A stretch of 64,000 nucleotides of DNA from Candidatus Gastranaerophilales bacterium (GTDB lineage: Bacteria > Cyanobacteriota > Vampirovibrionia > Gastranaerophilales > Gastranaerophilaceae), in the NCBI GenBank assembly GCA_947624325.1, contig CANQJT010000001.1, forward strand, positions 248,001 to 312,000. The letters are read 5' to 3'. Made by a program: the position numbers and the translations under genes. Below, piece by piece: positions 17,623 to 26,376 of this stretch (within the stretch, counting starts at the first letter, position 1; the number at the start of each line of letters is the position of its first letter). The notes under the pieces were generated by a model, which ran no database searches, had not been told where the DNA came from, and was given only the letters and a program-made list of their open reading frames with translations.

Positions 17623-18270
17623 ATGAAAAAAAGCGGATTTACTCTATCAGAAGTGTTAATAACACTGGTAATAATAGGAGTGATATCAACAATAGGGATA
17701 TCAATAATATCTGTAAATGCCGAATTCAAAAGAACAAGGGCTGCAATTGCAAAATCATTCAGTGTGCTTACACAGGCAAATACAAATATAAAAAGAGATT
17801 TAGGTTTATATCCTGCAGAATGCTGCGCATTAAACGATTCAAAGTGTTTTGGTGAGCTTTTTACACAACGAATGAATGTTATGAAAAGCAAATTATACAC
17901 ACCGAATAGTGAAAAAAAAGATGATTGCTGGGGGAATGAAACAGAAGGTCTCTCAAATATGAGCGAAAAACACTATTGTGTAATAGCTGCAGACGGTATA
18001 ATATATGATTTTGATTATGAATATTCGGAAGACACTTTTAATTCAAATCCGGATGATCGCATTTACGGATATATACATATTGATATTAACGGTCCCAAAA
18101 AACCAAATCGATGGGGAAAGGACAGATTTACATTTTTTGTTGTTTATAGCAAAATTTATCCTTATGATCCAAGAATGACTTCATCTCATGCATGCAGTTA
18201 TGGAAAAATAAATGACTTTTTTAATAACAGTTCTTGCGTACAAGAGTATCTGCAAAATAATGATAATTAA
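17623..18270 (+). CDS. Prepilin-like protein with N-methylation motif
   Basis: 215 aa. The N-terminus MKKSGFTLSEVLITLVIIGV is a textbook type IV pilin/pseudopilin leader: cleavage after Gly5, Phe at +1, Glu at +5 and a hydrophobic helix. The remaining domain has eight or more cysteines in the secreted part (CCALNDSKC and later) and an NGPKKPNRWGKDRF stretch that recurs in the second prepilin-like protein at 47639. Exported via the type IV pilus/type II machinery; no assembly genes are nearby. Role (minor pilin, pseudopilin or adhesin) unknown. Confidence 0.88.
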   Translation: MKKSGFTLSEVLITLVIIGVISTIGISIISVNAEFKRTRAAIAKSFSVLTQANTNIKRDLGLYPAECCALNDSKCFGELFTQRMNVMKSKLYTPNSEKKDDCWGNETEGLSNMSEKHYCVIAADGIIYDFDYEYSEDTFNSNPDDRIYGYIHIDINGPKKPNRWGKDRFTFFVVYSKIYPYDPRMTSSHACSYGKINDFFNNSSCVQEYLQNNDN

Positions 18271-18300
18271 AATATATTTATAAACAAATATTAATAAAAC

Positions 18301-18320
18301 AAAAGTAATATATTACTTTT
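18301..18320. promoter_or_regulatory. Perfect 20-bp palindrome before radical SAM operon
   Basis: AAAAGTAATATATTACTTTT, self-complementary without a loop, 50 bp upstream of the first radical SAM start. A weak terminator for the prepilin gene or an operator for the downstream operon are both possible; no clear promoter hexamers were placed. Confidence 0.4.
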
Positions 18321-18369
18321 ACTTTTAAAAATGCTCGTGATAAAATTTTTATAGTGAGAGGTATAAAAG

Positions 18370-19347
18370 TTGAAATATAAGAGCTGTCACTGGATTGAAT
18401 CAGGAATAAATTTTGATATAGACTCGTATAAAGTATGCTGTCTTTATAGTGCAAAAGGCGGCGGAAATACTATAGTTCAGGATAATTATAAAGGTGAACC
18501 TGTCGATTGGAATAAGTTGTTTGAATTTAAAGAAATGATGCGTGAAATGCATAAACGTGGCGAAACTTATCCGAAATGCGAAGGCTGTATTTACTTAGTT
18601 GAACAGGATTGGCCCGATGAACATAATAAAATCAATATGATTAATCTTGATTATTGGACAAAATGTAATTCAAGATGTTCATATTGCCATACAATGCTTG
18701 ATAAAGAAAGATATAATAAATTTAAAAATTATAATTTTTTACCTATTTTAAAAGATATGATTAGAAGAGATATCTTAAGACCAAACGGACACGTTAGTTT
18801 TGGCGGAGGCGAGGTAACACTTTTAAAAGAGTTTGATACACTGCTTCATATGTTTATGGATGCAGGTTTTCCGTTGACAAGAGTGCATTCTTCCTGCATC
18901 AAATACTCAAAAGCCGTTGAAAGAGGATTAAAAGAAGGTTTAGTTGATTTAATTGTATCTGTTGATTCAGGTTCAAAAGAAATGCACAAAAAAATTAAAC
19001 AGGTCAATTCTTATAATAAAGTTTGGAATAATTTAAAAAGATATGCTTCCCATCAAAAAGATCCGTATGCAGTTAAATCCAAATACATTGTTATTCCCGG
19101 TGTAAATGACAATAAAGAAGAATTAGTTCTTTGGTTAAAGAAATCAAAAGAATGCGGAATAAATTGCGTATATCACGAAATTGAGTCCAAATGGTTTTAT
19201 GCAAGAAGAGACAATGTTCCTGATGAAATTATTGATTTGTTTAATTACACAAAGGAAAAAGCCGAGGAAATGGGTTTAAAATATGTTTTGTATGAAAGAG
19301 CTGAACATATGATGGAATACAAACATGAGAAAGAGGTAAGTGTATAA
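18370..19347 (+). CDS. Radical SAM protein, paralogue 1 of 3
   Basis: 325 aa, starting at TTG 18370 behind GAGAGG. The SAM-cluster motif is CNSRCSYC (Cys 99, 103, 106), followed by the GGGE motif (FGGGEVTLL) that binds SAM. Unusually, an extra set of cysteines precedes the barrel (C6, C23/C24, C70, C73; CHW, KVCCLY, KCEGC), which could bind an auxiliary iron-sulfur cluster as SPASM domains do at the other end. Conserved with the next two genes: SCHWI, KGGG, VDW and the WxxCN block. Substrate unknown. Coupled to the next gene by TAATG. Confidence 0.88.
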   Translation: MKYKSCHWIESGINFDIDSYKVCCLYSAKGGGNTIVQDNYKGEPVDWNKLFEFKEMMREMHKRGETYPKCEGCIYLVEQDWPDEHNKINMINLDYWTKCNSRCSYCHTMLDKERYNKFKNYNFLPILKDMIRRDILRPNGHVSFGGGEVTLLKEFDTLLHMFMDAGFPLTRVHSSCIKYSKAVERGLKEGLVDLIVSVDSGSKEMHKKIKQVNSYNKVWNNLKRYASHQKDPYAVKSKYIVIPGVNDNKEELVLWLKKSKECGINCVYHEIESKWFYARRDNVPDEIIDLFNYTKEKAEEMGLKYVLYERAEHMMEYKHEKEVSV

Positions 19348-20330
19348 TGAGGGAATACACAAGCTGTCATTGGATTCAACATGGACTTAGCTTTGAAAAT
19401 GACCATATAGAAATGTGTTGTCTTTGCTGTCATAAAGGCGGCGGAAGAGTGTATATAAAAGAAAATTATAACGGTAAAGGTGTAAACTGGGACGATATAT
19501 TTAAATTAAAACAAAAATTTATTGAAGATAATCAAAACGGAATTATAGACCCCAGATGTGAAGGATGCTTTAATCTTGTTCATAAAGGCTGGGATGATGA
19601 TGAAAAATATATAAATTACATTCATTTTAATCATTGGACACACTGTAATTGCAATTGCATTTACTGCTATACAAAATATGATAAAGTTAATTATAATAAA
19701 AGACCGCACTACAAAGCACTTCCGATGGTTAAGGAATTATTTAAAAAGAAATTATTCAAACCTGACGGTGAAATTACTTTTGCAGGCGGTGAACCGACAA
19801 TATTAGATGAGTTTGAGGATATTATAAACTTCTTATTAAAAAATGAAGTTAAAAGAATTACAGTACATTCATCCGGAATAAAATATTCAAAAGCAATTGA
19901 AGCAGGTATAAAAGCGCAAAAACTCAATGTATGTTTATCTGCCGATGCCGGCTCAAGAGATACATTTTATGCCGCAAAAAAAGTAGATAAATTTGATAAA
20001 TTCTGGCAGAATGTTGAAAAATATGCAAATGCACAGCCTGATGATAATAAAACACTTGTTGAAACAAAATTTATTATTATTCCCGAAATAAATGACAACA
20101 AAGAAGAAATTGAAAAATGGTTCAGCCTAAATATGGCCTGCGGTGTAAAATCTATTGTTGTGGATATTGAAAATGAATTTTGTATGGCATTAAGAAAAGA
20201 GAATAAAGAACGGCCTCAATACCTTGTTGATTTATGTAAATACATTGTACAAAGGGCAAAGGAGCTTGATTTTAATTTGATTGATTATAATAATTTCAGA
20301 TATTTAACAACAGAATATAATTTATTATAG
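19347..20330 (+). CDS. Radical SAM protein, paralogue 2 of 3
   Basis: 327 aa, clearly paralogous to the preceding protein along its whole length: SCHWIQHGLSF, MCCLCCHKGGG, GVNWDD, CEGCFNLVHKGW, then CNCNCIYC for the SAM cluster and FAGGEPTIL for the GGE motif. The N-terminal cysteine set is kept and enlarged (CCLCC). Start ATG overlaps the preceding stop. Same operon, substrate unknown. Confidence 0.88.
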   Translation: MREYTSCHWIQHGLSFENDHIEMCCLCCHKGGGRVYIKENYNGKGVNWDDIFKLKQKFIEDNQNGIIDPRCEGCFNLVHKGWDDDEKYINYIHFNHWTHCNCNCIYCYTKYDKVNYNKRPHYKALPMVKELFKKKLFKPDGEITFAGGEPTILDEFEDIINFLLKNEVKRITVHSSGIKYSKAIEAGIKAQKLNVCLSADAGSRDTFYAAKKVDKFDKFWQNVEKYANAQPDDNKTLVETKFIIIPEINDNKEEIEKWFSLNMACGVKSIVVDIENEFCMALRKENKERPQYLVDLCKYIVQRAKELDFNLIDYNNFRYLTTEYNLL

Positions 20331-20338
20331 GAGCATAT

Positions 20339-21358
20339 ATGGAAGAAGGCTTTGAAAGCTGTTATTATATAGAGCACGGAATGGTTTTAGACCATTGCAA
20401 CAGAATAAGAGTGTGCAATAATTTTAATCCCAGACACGGCGGAAGACCTGTAATATATGAAAATTACCACGGTGAAAAAATCGACTGGGATGATTTTTTT
20501 AAACGGAAATGGGAGCTCAGAAAAATTTTCAGGGAAAATAAAAGTCCTGAATTATGTGTTGACTGCGTTAATAAATCCTTTAAAAATTGGGATGACGACA
20601 ATTATATAGATTATTTATTGTTAACTCCTTGGGTTCCTTGCAATTCAAATTGTATATACTGCAGCGCCCCAAGAGATAAAGATGTGCTTGACAATACAAA
20701 AGTATATAAAGTTCTTCCTTTGATAAAAGATATGATAAAAAACAATATTTTAAAAAAGGATGGCATTATTGATTTTGCAGGTGGTGAGCCTACTATTTAC
20801 AGAGAATTTGAAGCACTTCTAAGTGAATTTATAAAAAATGATTTTAAAAAAATTATTCTTCACACTAATGCCATTAAAAAAAGCCGTTCTGTTATAAAAG
20901 GAATTAAAAAAGGTGTCATAAGGGTTCTTGTTTCTATTGATGCAGGTTCAAAGCAAGTACATGAAAAAGTAAAACAAGTTAAATCTTATGATAAAGTATG
21001 GAAAAATTTAGCAGAATATGCAAAGCACCAACCGGAAGGCTCTGACCATGTTAAAGCAAAATATATAATTGTTCCAGGGCTGAATGATTGTGAAGAAGAA
21101 ATTAATTTATGGCTTGAAAAATGTAAATCAATAAATATTCATTCTGTTGTATTAAATCTTGATTTTAATTGGATTATGGATAATGTCGATACAGATTTAA
21201 TGCCGTTATACAATCTAATGAAATATACACAAAATAGAGCCTTTGAGCTTGGTATGAACTGCGAACTTTACGGACAGATTTTCCAGGTTAAATGTGAAGT
21301 TGAAAAAAATAGAGAAGAAAATATAGCAGGTTTTTTTGATGAAAATAGCAATTTATGA
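20339..21358 (+). CDS. Radical SAM protein, paralogue 3 of 3
   Basis: 339 aa, third paralogue. SAM-cluster motif CNSNCIYC and FAGGEPTIYREFE are intact. The N-terminal cysteine region is the most divergent (SCYYIEHG, RVCNNFNPRHGGRP, CVDC), lacking the CC pair of the other two, so it may have changed function. AGGAG ribosome-binding site. Its 3' end overlaps the dehydrogenase start by 20 nt. Confidence 0.87.
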   Translation: MEEGFESCYYIEHGMVLDHCNRIRVCNNFNPRHGGRPVIYENYHGEKIDWDDFFKRKWELRKIFRENKSPELCVDCVNKSFKNWDDDNYIDYLLLTPWVPCNSNCIYCSAPRDKDVLDNTKVYKVLPLIKDMIKNNILKKDGIIDFAGGEPTIYREFEALLSEFIKNDFKKIILHTNAIKKSRSVIKGIKKGVIRVLVSIDAGSKQVHEKVKQVKSYDKVWKNLAEYAKHQPEGSDHVKAKYIIVPGLNDCEEEINLWLEKCKSINIHSVVLNLDFNWIMDNVDTDLMPLYNLMKYTQNRAFELGMNCELYGQIFQVKCEVEKNREENIAGFFDENSNL

Positions 21359-22319
21359 GAAAAGAACATACGAAAATAATATAATTGAAGAATTTAAAAG
21401 AAGAAATGACATTGAAATAGTTGAAACTGATGAAATTCTTAATGACAGCACATTACATTTATGTAAGGATGCTGATGCTGTCACGACTTTGGGATTTAGC
21501 AATTTAGATGCAAAACTGCTTGATAAAATAAAAGAATATGGCGTTAAATACATATCAACAAGAACGATAGGCTATAATCATTATGATGTAAAATATGCAA
21601 AGAAAATAGGTTTAAAAGTAGGCAACGTCAGTTATTCGCCAAACGGAGTCGCTGATTTTACTGTTATGCTTATGCTTGTTGCACTAAGAAAATATAAACC
21701 GGCTATGTGGAGGCAAAATGTAAATGATTATACACTAAACGGCTTAATGGGCAGAGAATTAAGGAATATGACGGTTGGTGTAATCGGTACGGGTAGAATA
21801 GGATATACCGTTATAAAAAATCTCTCGGGTTTTGGCTGCAAAATAATTGCATATGATAAAATTAAAAATGAAAAAGTTAAAGATTATGCCGAATATGTTG
21901 CATTTGATGAACTTCTTAAAAACTCTGACATTATTACAATTCATGTTCCTCTAACTGAGGAAAATAAAGAATTAATAAATAAATGCACAATAAATATGAT
22001 GAAAGACGGTGTTGTATTAATAAATACGGCAAGGAGTGAATTAACCTGCATAAAAGATTTAATTGATGCTGTTGAATCAGAAAAATTAGGCGCTTTGGCA
22101 ATGGATGTATTTGCAAATGAAGATGAAATATATCATCATCATTTTTCAACAGACATTATAAAAAACAGAGATATGGCATATTTAAGACAATTCCCGAATG
22201 TTATTCTTACCCAGCATATGGCATTTTTTACTGATTCTGCAGTGGAAGAGATGATACGAAACAGCTTGAACAGTTTAGTTGATTTTTATAAAACAGGGAC
22301 AAGTAAATATGAATTATAA
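21339..22319 (+). CDS. D-2-hydroxyacid dehydrogenase (D-lactate dehydrogenase/VanH-like)
   Basis: 326 aa from ATG 21339 (a TTG lies one codon earlier). Rossmann motif GVIGTGRIGYTVIKNL near 150-165; catalytic Arg in NTARSELT, Glu in the DVFANEDEIYHHH loop and His in LTQHMAFFTDSAVEEM, the layout of NAD-dependent D-lactate/2-ketoacid reductases. STRTIGYNHYDVKYAKKIGLKVGNVSYSPNGVADF is typical of the LdhA/VanH branch and is read in sections. Last gene of the three-radical-SAM operon. Substrate could be a small 2-ketoacid or something made by that pathway. Confidence 0.9.
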   Translation: MKIAIYEKRTYENNIIEEFKRRNDIEIVETDEILNDSTLHLCKDADAVTTLGFSNLDAKLLDKIKEYGVKYISTRTIGYNHYDVKYAKKIGLKVGNVSYSPNGVADFTVMLMLVALRKYKPAMWRQNVNDYTLNGLMGRELRNMTVGVIGTGRIGYTVIKNLSGFGCKIIAYDKIKNEKVKDYAEYVAFDELLKNSDIITIHVPLTEENKELINKCTINMMKDGVVLINTARSELTCIKDLIDAVESEKLGALAMDVFANEDEIYHHHFSTDIIKNRDMAYLRQFPNVILTQHMAFFTDSAVEEMIRNSLNSLVDFYKTGTSKYEL

Positions 22320-22320
22320 A

Positions 22321-22346
22321 AAAAGGAGGATTTAATCCTCCTTTTT
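22321..22346. terminator. Bidirectional terminator
   Basis: AAAAGGAGGA-TTTAA-TCCTCCTTTT between the convergent dehydrogenase and Bax inhibitor genes; symmetrical with A/T runs on both sides. Confidence 0.85.
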
Positions 22347-23079
22347 ATTTACTTCTTAATCTTGAAAGTACTCTCAGTATTTCAATATATAACCAAACTA
22401 TTGTTACCATAAGCCCGAAAGCTCCGTACCATTCATATAAAGAAGGGAGCATTCTTCTTGCACCGTTTTCAATAAAATCAAAATCAATAATTAAGTTAAG
22501 TGCTGCGACCCCTGCAATTAAAATATTAATTCCTAACATCATAGGGGAGTTGCTTGTAAAATACGGAATATTAATATGGAAAAACATTAATGCAAGTGAT
22601 ATTAAGTAAAATATACCGATTGCCAATGTTACTGATAATATAATTGCCTTGAATTTTTCCGTAGCTTTTATAATTCCGAGCTTATACAATACTGCCATTG
22701 CGAATACAACAATAAATGTCATAGATATAGCCTGAATAACGATACCCGGATAAGCCGCTTCAAAAAAGCATGAAATACCTGACAATGCAGCGCCTTCAGC
22801 AAATGCATAAACAGGAGAAAGATAAGGTGTAGTTTTATGAACAAAAGACATAACTAATGCTAAAATAAAGCCGACAATAACACCGCCCCACATTAATATG
22901 TTTACATAATCATAATGTTGAAGCGAAAATTGGTAATAAACTGCACCTGCTGCGGCCATTAAAATCAAACCAAGCAGCATCAATTTATTAACAGTACCCG
23001 AAACAGTCATTGGTCTATCTGTTAATGCGTATGTATTTTCTATTACATCATCTCTTAATATAGGATTTGAACTTTTCAT
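22345..23079 (-). CDS. Bax inhibitor-1/YccA family membrane protein
   Basis: 244 aa, seven predicted membrane helices. The pattern (YLSPVYAFAEGAALSGIS in the third helix region, DFDFIENG between helices and a final YEWYGAFGLMVTIVWLYIEILRVLS) fits the bacterial Bax1-I branch (PF12811 type). Related BsYetJ is a pH-gated calcium leak channel; the role here is not known. N-terminal cytoplasmic part of about 30 residues. Good ribosome-binding site (GGAGGT). Confidence 0.9.
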   Translation of the reverse strand: MKSSNPILRDDVIENTYALTDRPMTVSGTVNKLMLLGLILMAAAGAVYYQFSLQHYDYVNILMWGGVIVGFILALVMSFVHKTTPYLSPVYAFAEGAALSGISCFFEAAYPGIVIQAISMTFIVVFAMAVLYKLGIIKATEKFKAIILSVTLAIGIFYLISLALMFFHINIPYFTSNSPMMLGINILIAGVAALNLIIDFDFIENGARRMLPSLYEWYGAFGLMVTIVWLYIEILRVLSRLRSK

Positions 23080-23191
23080 ATTACCTCCAAATTATACAAC
23101 AAGATTATAGCATATTTTAATAAAACATGAGATACTCACAAGGTTAAAATAAGATGATTTATAAATGAATTATTGATTGCAGAATACTAAT

Positions 23192-23218
23192 TTGAAAAAA
23201 AAATAATTTTAGTATAAA
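23192..23218 (+). promoter_or_regulatory. Promoter of SRP RNA
   Basis: TTGAAA (23192-23197) and TATAAA (23213-23218), spacer 15 bp. The -10 ends about 8 nt before the first base of the RNA helix at 23227, fitting a start site there. Confidence 0.6.
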
Positions 23219-23226
23219 ATAATAAA

Positions 23227-23493
23227 GCCGTGCTCCACGGGGACTTAGCGAATCTCTTGACCCGAGCGCTAAAAACAAATGCGGGGTGCAGAGCCTGTTG
23301 TGAGGTCTATAATAATACGGCGGACAATATTTTTATTGTTGATATAAACACTGATTATGGCGGAACCCGTCGAACCGTGTCAGGATGGGAACATAGCAGC
23401 ACTAAGACGCAAGTTTCGGGTGTAATTATTGTTTAAGGAGGTAAAAATATTGAAAACCATATTTTTATGGTTCGATAGACAGTGGCACGGCTT
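23227..23493 (+). ncRNA. ffs: Signal recognition particle RNA (large type)
   Basis: About 267 nt. The universally conserved Ffh-binding helix 8 is visible near 23378-23412 (GTGTCAGGATGGGAACATAG, then CAGCACTAAG). The 5' and 3' ends close perfectly (GCCGTGC with GCACGGC). The length and the 5' region imply an Alu domain, as in Bacillus-type and some cyanobacterial SRP RNAs, rather than the 4.5S form. A T-rich stretch directly after the closing helix ends transcription and overlaps the tail of the convergent TPR gene. Confidence 0.93.
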
Positions 23494-24414
23494 TTATTTA
23501 TTTTCTGCTTCTTGTATTTCTTCCCTAAGCAATTCTATATTTCCCGTAAATGAAACAGCCTTTTTTTCTGTTAATTTTAAATATTTTAGGTAATTTATAT
23601 CACTTTTCAAAGTATGATATATTTTTGCAAGCAGATACAAAATATCGGCTTCCATCGGCATTGCCTGCATAGCTTGCTTTAATAGTTTTTCCGCCTGAAC
23701 ATATTTATTATGTTTGCAAAGTAATTTTGTCAAAAGTTTTACGGCTTGTACATCAGTTTGATTTGCTTTAATAGTTTTTTCCAAATATTTTATTGCACTT
23801 TCATCATCACCCTTGTCTAAATATATTGATGCCAGATTAAAATAAGCCCAGCTATATTCAGGGTTCATGTCAATAACTTTATTATACAATCTGACAGATT
23901 CTTCTATATTCCCGGTTTGATTATATTCATACGCAAGGCAGAATGTCGCTATAATATCACTTTCATTAATTTCAAGTGCTTTTTTAAAATATTTAACAGC
24001 ATTATCATGCAAATTTTTCTTTGAATATATTTCACCAAGGTGAAAATACGAGTTTTCATCATCTTTATCAATTTCAATTATTTTTAAAAAAAGAGCTTCA
24101 GCCTTATCAAACTCATTTTTCTTCATATAAGACTTTGCAAGATTATACATAATATCAACATTATCTTCTTCAAGCTTGTTCGCTTTTTCATATGCAAAAA
24201 GAGCCTCGTCAAAATATTTTAATTTTTCAAGAATAATACCAATATTAAAAAGTATTTGTGAATTATCAGGGTAATTATCGTTTAAAAACTTAAGCAGTTT
24301 TAAAGCATCTTCATTTTCACCAATATCACAAAGTGCAATCGCATAATCAAACATAATATCAGGATTGTTAGGATTATTTTCAAATTGAGCTTTTAATTCA
24401 TTAATATCTGTCAT
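23494..24414 (-). CDS. Tetratricopeptide repeat protein
   Basis: 306 aa made almost entirely of about eight TPR units; clear ones are YDFAIALCDIGENEDALKLL-like near the N-terminus, FDEALFAYEKANKLEEDN, AVKYFKKALEINESD, SVRLYNKVIDMNPEYSWAYF and AIKYLEKTIKANQTD. No signal peptide, so a cytoplasmic protein-protein scaffold. Lies 3 nt after nnrD in a minus-strand operon. Partner unknown. Confidence 0.92.
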   Translation of the reverse strand: MTDINELKAQFENNPNNPDIMFDYAIALCDIGENEDALKLLKFLNDNYPDNSQILFNIGIILEKLKYFDEALFAYEKANKLEEDNVDIMYNLAKSYMKKNEFDKAEALFLKIIEIDKDDENSYFHLGEIYSKKNLHDNAVKYFKKALEINESDIIATFCLAYEYNQTGNIEESVRLYNKVIDMNPEYSWAYFNLASIYLDKGDDESAIKYLEKTIKANQTDVQAVKLLTKLLCKHNKYVQAEKLLKQAMQAMPMEADILYLLAKIYHTLKSDINYLKYLKLTEKKAVSFTGNIELLREEIQEAENK

Positions 24415-24417
24415 TTT

Positions 24418-25284
24418 TTAATCTTCCGTTAATATGTAATCGTATGCTAATGGAATATAATCAATTACGTCTGATGCCAGAACAGAATATACGGTCAAGT
24501 CCTCAGATGCAATATCACCAGAAAGTCCATGGATATATACACCAAGTTTGGCAGCATCAAACAATGATAAATGCTGAGACAATAAACCTGAAATAATTCC
24601 CGTCAAAACATCACCCGAGCCTGCCTTAGCCAATGCGCAATTACCGGACTTATTTATAAATATTTCATCACCGTTTGTTACAATTGTATTTTTACCTTTT
24701 AAAACAGTAATACAGTCATATGTCTGCGAAGCAATTCTTGCATATTTTTCTCTGTTATCAAGTATCTCATCAATACTTACTTTAAGCAGTCTGGAAAGCT
24801 CTTTTGGATGAGGTGTTATAATTGCATTTTTTAATGAAACTTTATTGTCATAGTTTGCTAAAATATTTATCCCGTCTGCATCAATTACTAATTTGGACGA
24901 AACAGAATTATTAAGAACTGAAAATATAAAATTCTTTGTACAATCTTTTGTACCTATTCCGCATCCGACTGATATAATTCCATAATCACTTAAATTAATT
25001 ATATTATTTTCATCGGAAATAAAACCGTCATTTGATGAATTAAGAGGAATAAATGTTACTTCCGGCATTAAAGAAGAAATTCTCTGAATAATCAACTCGG
25101 GGCAAGCTAAAGTTATAAAGCCTCCGCCTGCTTTTAAAGCAGAAATACTTGATAAATATGCGGCGCCAGAATAATTTGATGAACCGGCAATATTTAATAT
25201 TTTTATAAAACTTCCTTTATTTGCATCATCTTTTCTTTCGGGAATTAATGAAAGTGCATACTTTTTGTCAATATAATTAACCAT
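24418..25284 (-). CDS. nnrD: ADP-dependent NAD(P)H-hydrate dehydratase
   Basis: 288 aa, the YjeF C-terminal (ribokinase-like) domain alone. It repairs hydrated NAD(P)H using ADP or ATP. Motifs: GSSNYSGAAYLSSISALKAGGGF at the N-terminus (read in sections), VIDADGINIL, ITPHPKELSRLL, and the nucleotide/catalytic loop AKAGSGDVLTGIISGLL. The epimerase partner domain (NnrE), fused in E. coli, is absent and not adjacent. Overlaps trmL by 8 nt. Confidence 0.95.
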   Translation of the reverse strand: MVNYIDKKYALSLIPERKDDANKGSFIKILNIAGSSNYSGAAYLSSISALKAGGGFITLACPELIIQRISSLMPEVTFIPLNSSNDGFISDENNIINLSDYGIISVGCGIGTKDCTKNFIFSVLNNSVSSKLVIDADGINILANYDNKVSLKNAIITPHPKELSRLLKVSIDEILDNREKYARIASQTYDCITVLKGKNTIVTNGDEIFINKSGNCALAKAGSGDVLTGIISGLLSQHLSLFDAAKLGVYIHGLSGDIASEDLTVYSVLASDVIDYIPLAYDYILTED

Positions 25285-25735
25285 TTTGTCTTATTGCCTC
25301 ATATAAAACTATTGCAGCCGAATTAGATAAATTTAAACTTCTTTGTCCATCAGCCATTGGAATTGTTATGGCATTATCAGAATATTTTTTCAATAAGCTT
25401 TCAGGCAGGCCTCTTGTTTCAGGTCCAAAAACAAAAAAATCACCTTCTTTAAAATTTCTGTCAGTGTATAGCTTCTTAGATTTAGTTGTTAAATAGTAAA
25501 AAACAGAATTAGAAAATTCAGATAATAAATCATCTAAATTATCATATTTTTTAATATTAACACTATTCCAATAATCAAGCCCAGCTCTTTTTAAGTATTT
25601 ATCGGATAAAGAAAATCCCAGTTTGCCGACCAAATACAAATTAGCACCGGTACAAGCGCATAATCTGGCTATATTCCCTGTATTATGAGGGATTTCAGGT
25701 TCATATAATACAATATTAAACTTAGTTTTTATCAT
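25277..25735 (-). CDS. trmL: tRNA (cytidine/uridine-34-2'-O)-methyltransferase
   Basis: 152 aa SPOUT enzyme, normal TrmL length. VLYEPEIPHNTGNIARLCACTGANLYLV, FGPETRGLP and the knot motif IPMADGQRSLNLSNSAAIVLYE (in sections) are diagnostic. It methylates the wobble ribose in tRNA-Leu isoacceptors. Overlaps its neighbours on both sides (8 and 14 nt), so co-translated. Confidence 0.95.
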   Translation of the reverse strand: MIKTKFNIVLYEPEIPHNTGNIARLCACTGANLYLVGKLGFSLSDKYLKRAGLDYWNSVNIKKYDNLDDLLSEFSNSVFYYLTTKSKKLYTDRNFKEGDFFVFGPETRGLPESLLKKYSDNAITIPMADGQRSLNLSNSAAIVLYEAIRQNG

Positions 25736-26363
25736 TAGTTAAAAATCTTTTACTTTCGATAATTACGGGAATACCTCTAATTATACACATAGCTACCGTA
25801 ATATATACAAGAATATCGGCAGAAATAATTAAATAAGGTTTAATAAATAAATAATATGAAAATGCTTCAACACTAATAGGGTTATAATAAGCAAGATTAG
25901 GAAGATAAGCGGCTATTAATACCAAGAATACCAAAGTTTTAGCTAAACCGTACACAGCTCTGGAAAATCTTGAGGCAGTAAGAAAATGGCAGAATTTATT
26001 CTTCATCATCGTGGAAGAACCAAATGCCGTATAGCCTTGAGAAAGTGCAATGCTTCTTAGTCCGTCTGTAATTATACCTCTTGAAACAACTACCATAGGA
26101 ACCCACACGGGAACTGTTCCTATAACAGCGAATGCAATCCAATATAAATTTTCTACTACTCTGTCACCCAATATATCAAATACCGAACCAAATTTAGATT
26201 CTTCCTTCATCATTCGTGCAACAACACCGTCGAGTCCGTCCAAAACTATTACAAATAAAGTTAATACCAGTGCAGTAATATTTAAACCGGGATTACCCGT
26301 AAATAGAAATTCTATAGCCACAACAGCCAAAAGCATTCTTAATATTGTCAATAAATTAGCCAT
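25722..26363 (-). CDS. CDP-alcohol phosphatidyltransferase (PgsA-like)
   Basis: 213 aa integral membrane enzyme. The CDP-alcohol signature is complete: DGLDGVVARMMKEESKFG followed by SVFDILGDR, giving all four metal-binding Asp residues. Six membrane helices. The most likely product is phosphatidylglycerophosphate, but another head group (inositol phosphate, serine) cannot be excluded by eye. Followed 13 nt from the Gfo/Idh gene on the same strand. Confidence 0.88.
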   Translation of the reverse strand: MANLLTILRMLLAVVAIEFLFTGNPGLNITALVLTLFVIVLDGLDGVVARMMKEESKFGSVFDILGDRVVENLYWIAFAVIGTVPVWVPMVVVSRGIITDGLRSIALSQGYTAFGSSTMMKNKFCHFLTASRFSRAVYGLAKTLVFLVLIAAYLPNLAYYNPISVEAFSYYLFIKPYLIISADILVYITVAMCIIRGIPVIIESKRFLTNDKN

Positions 26364-26376
26364 TATCTACCTCTCA

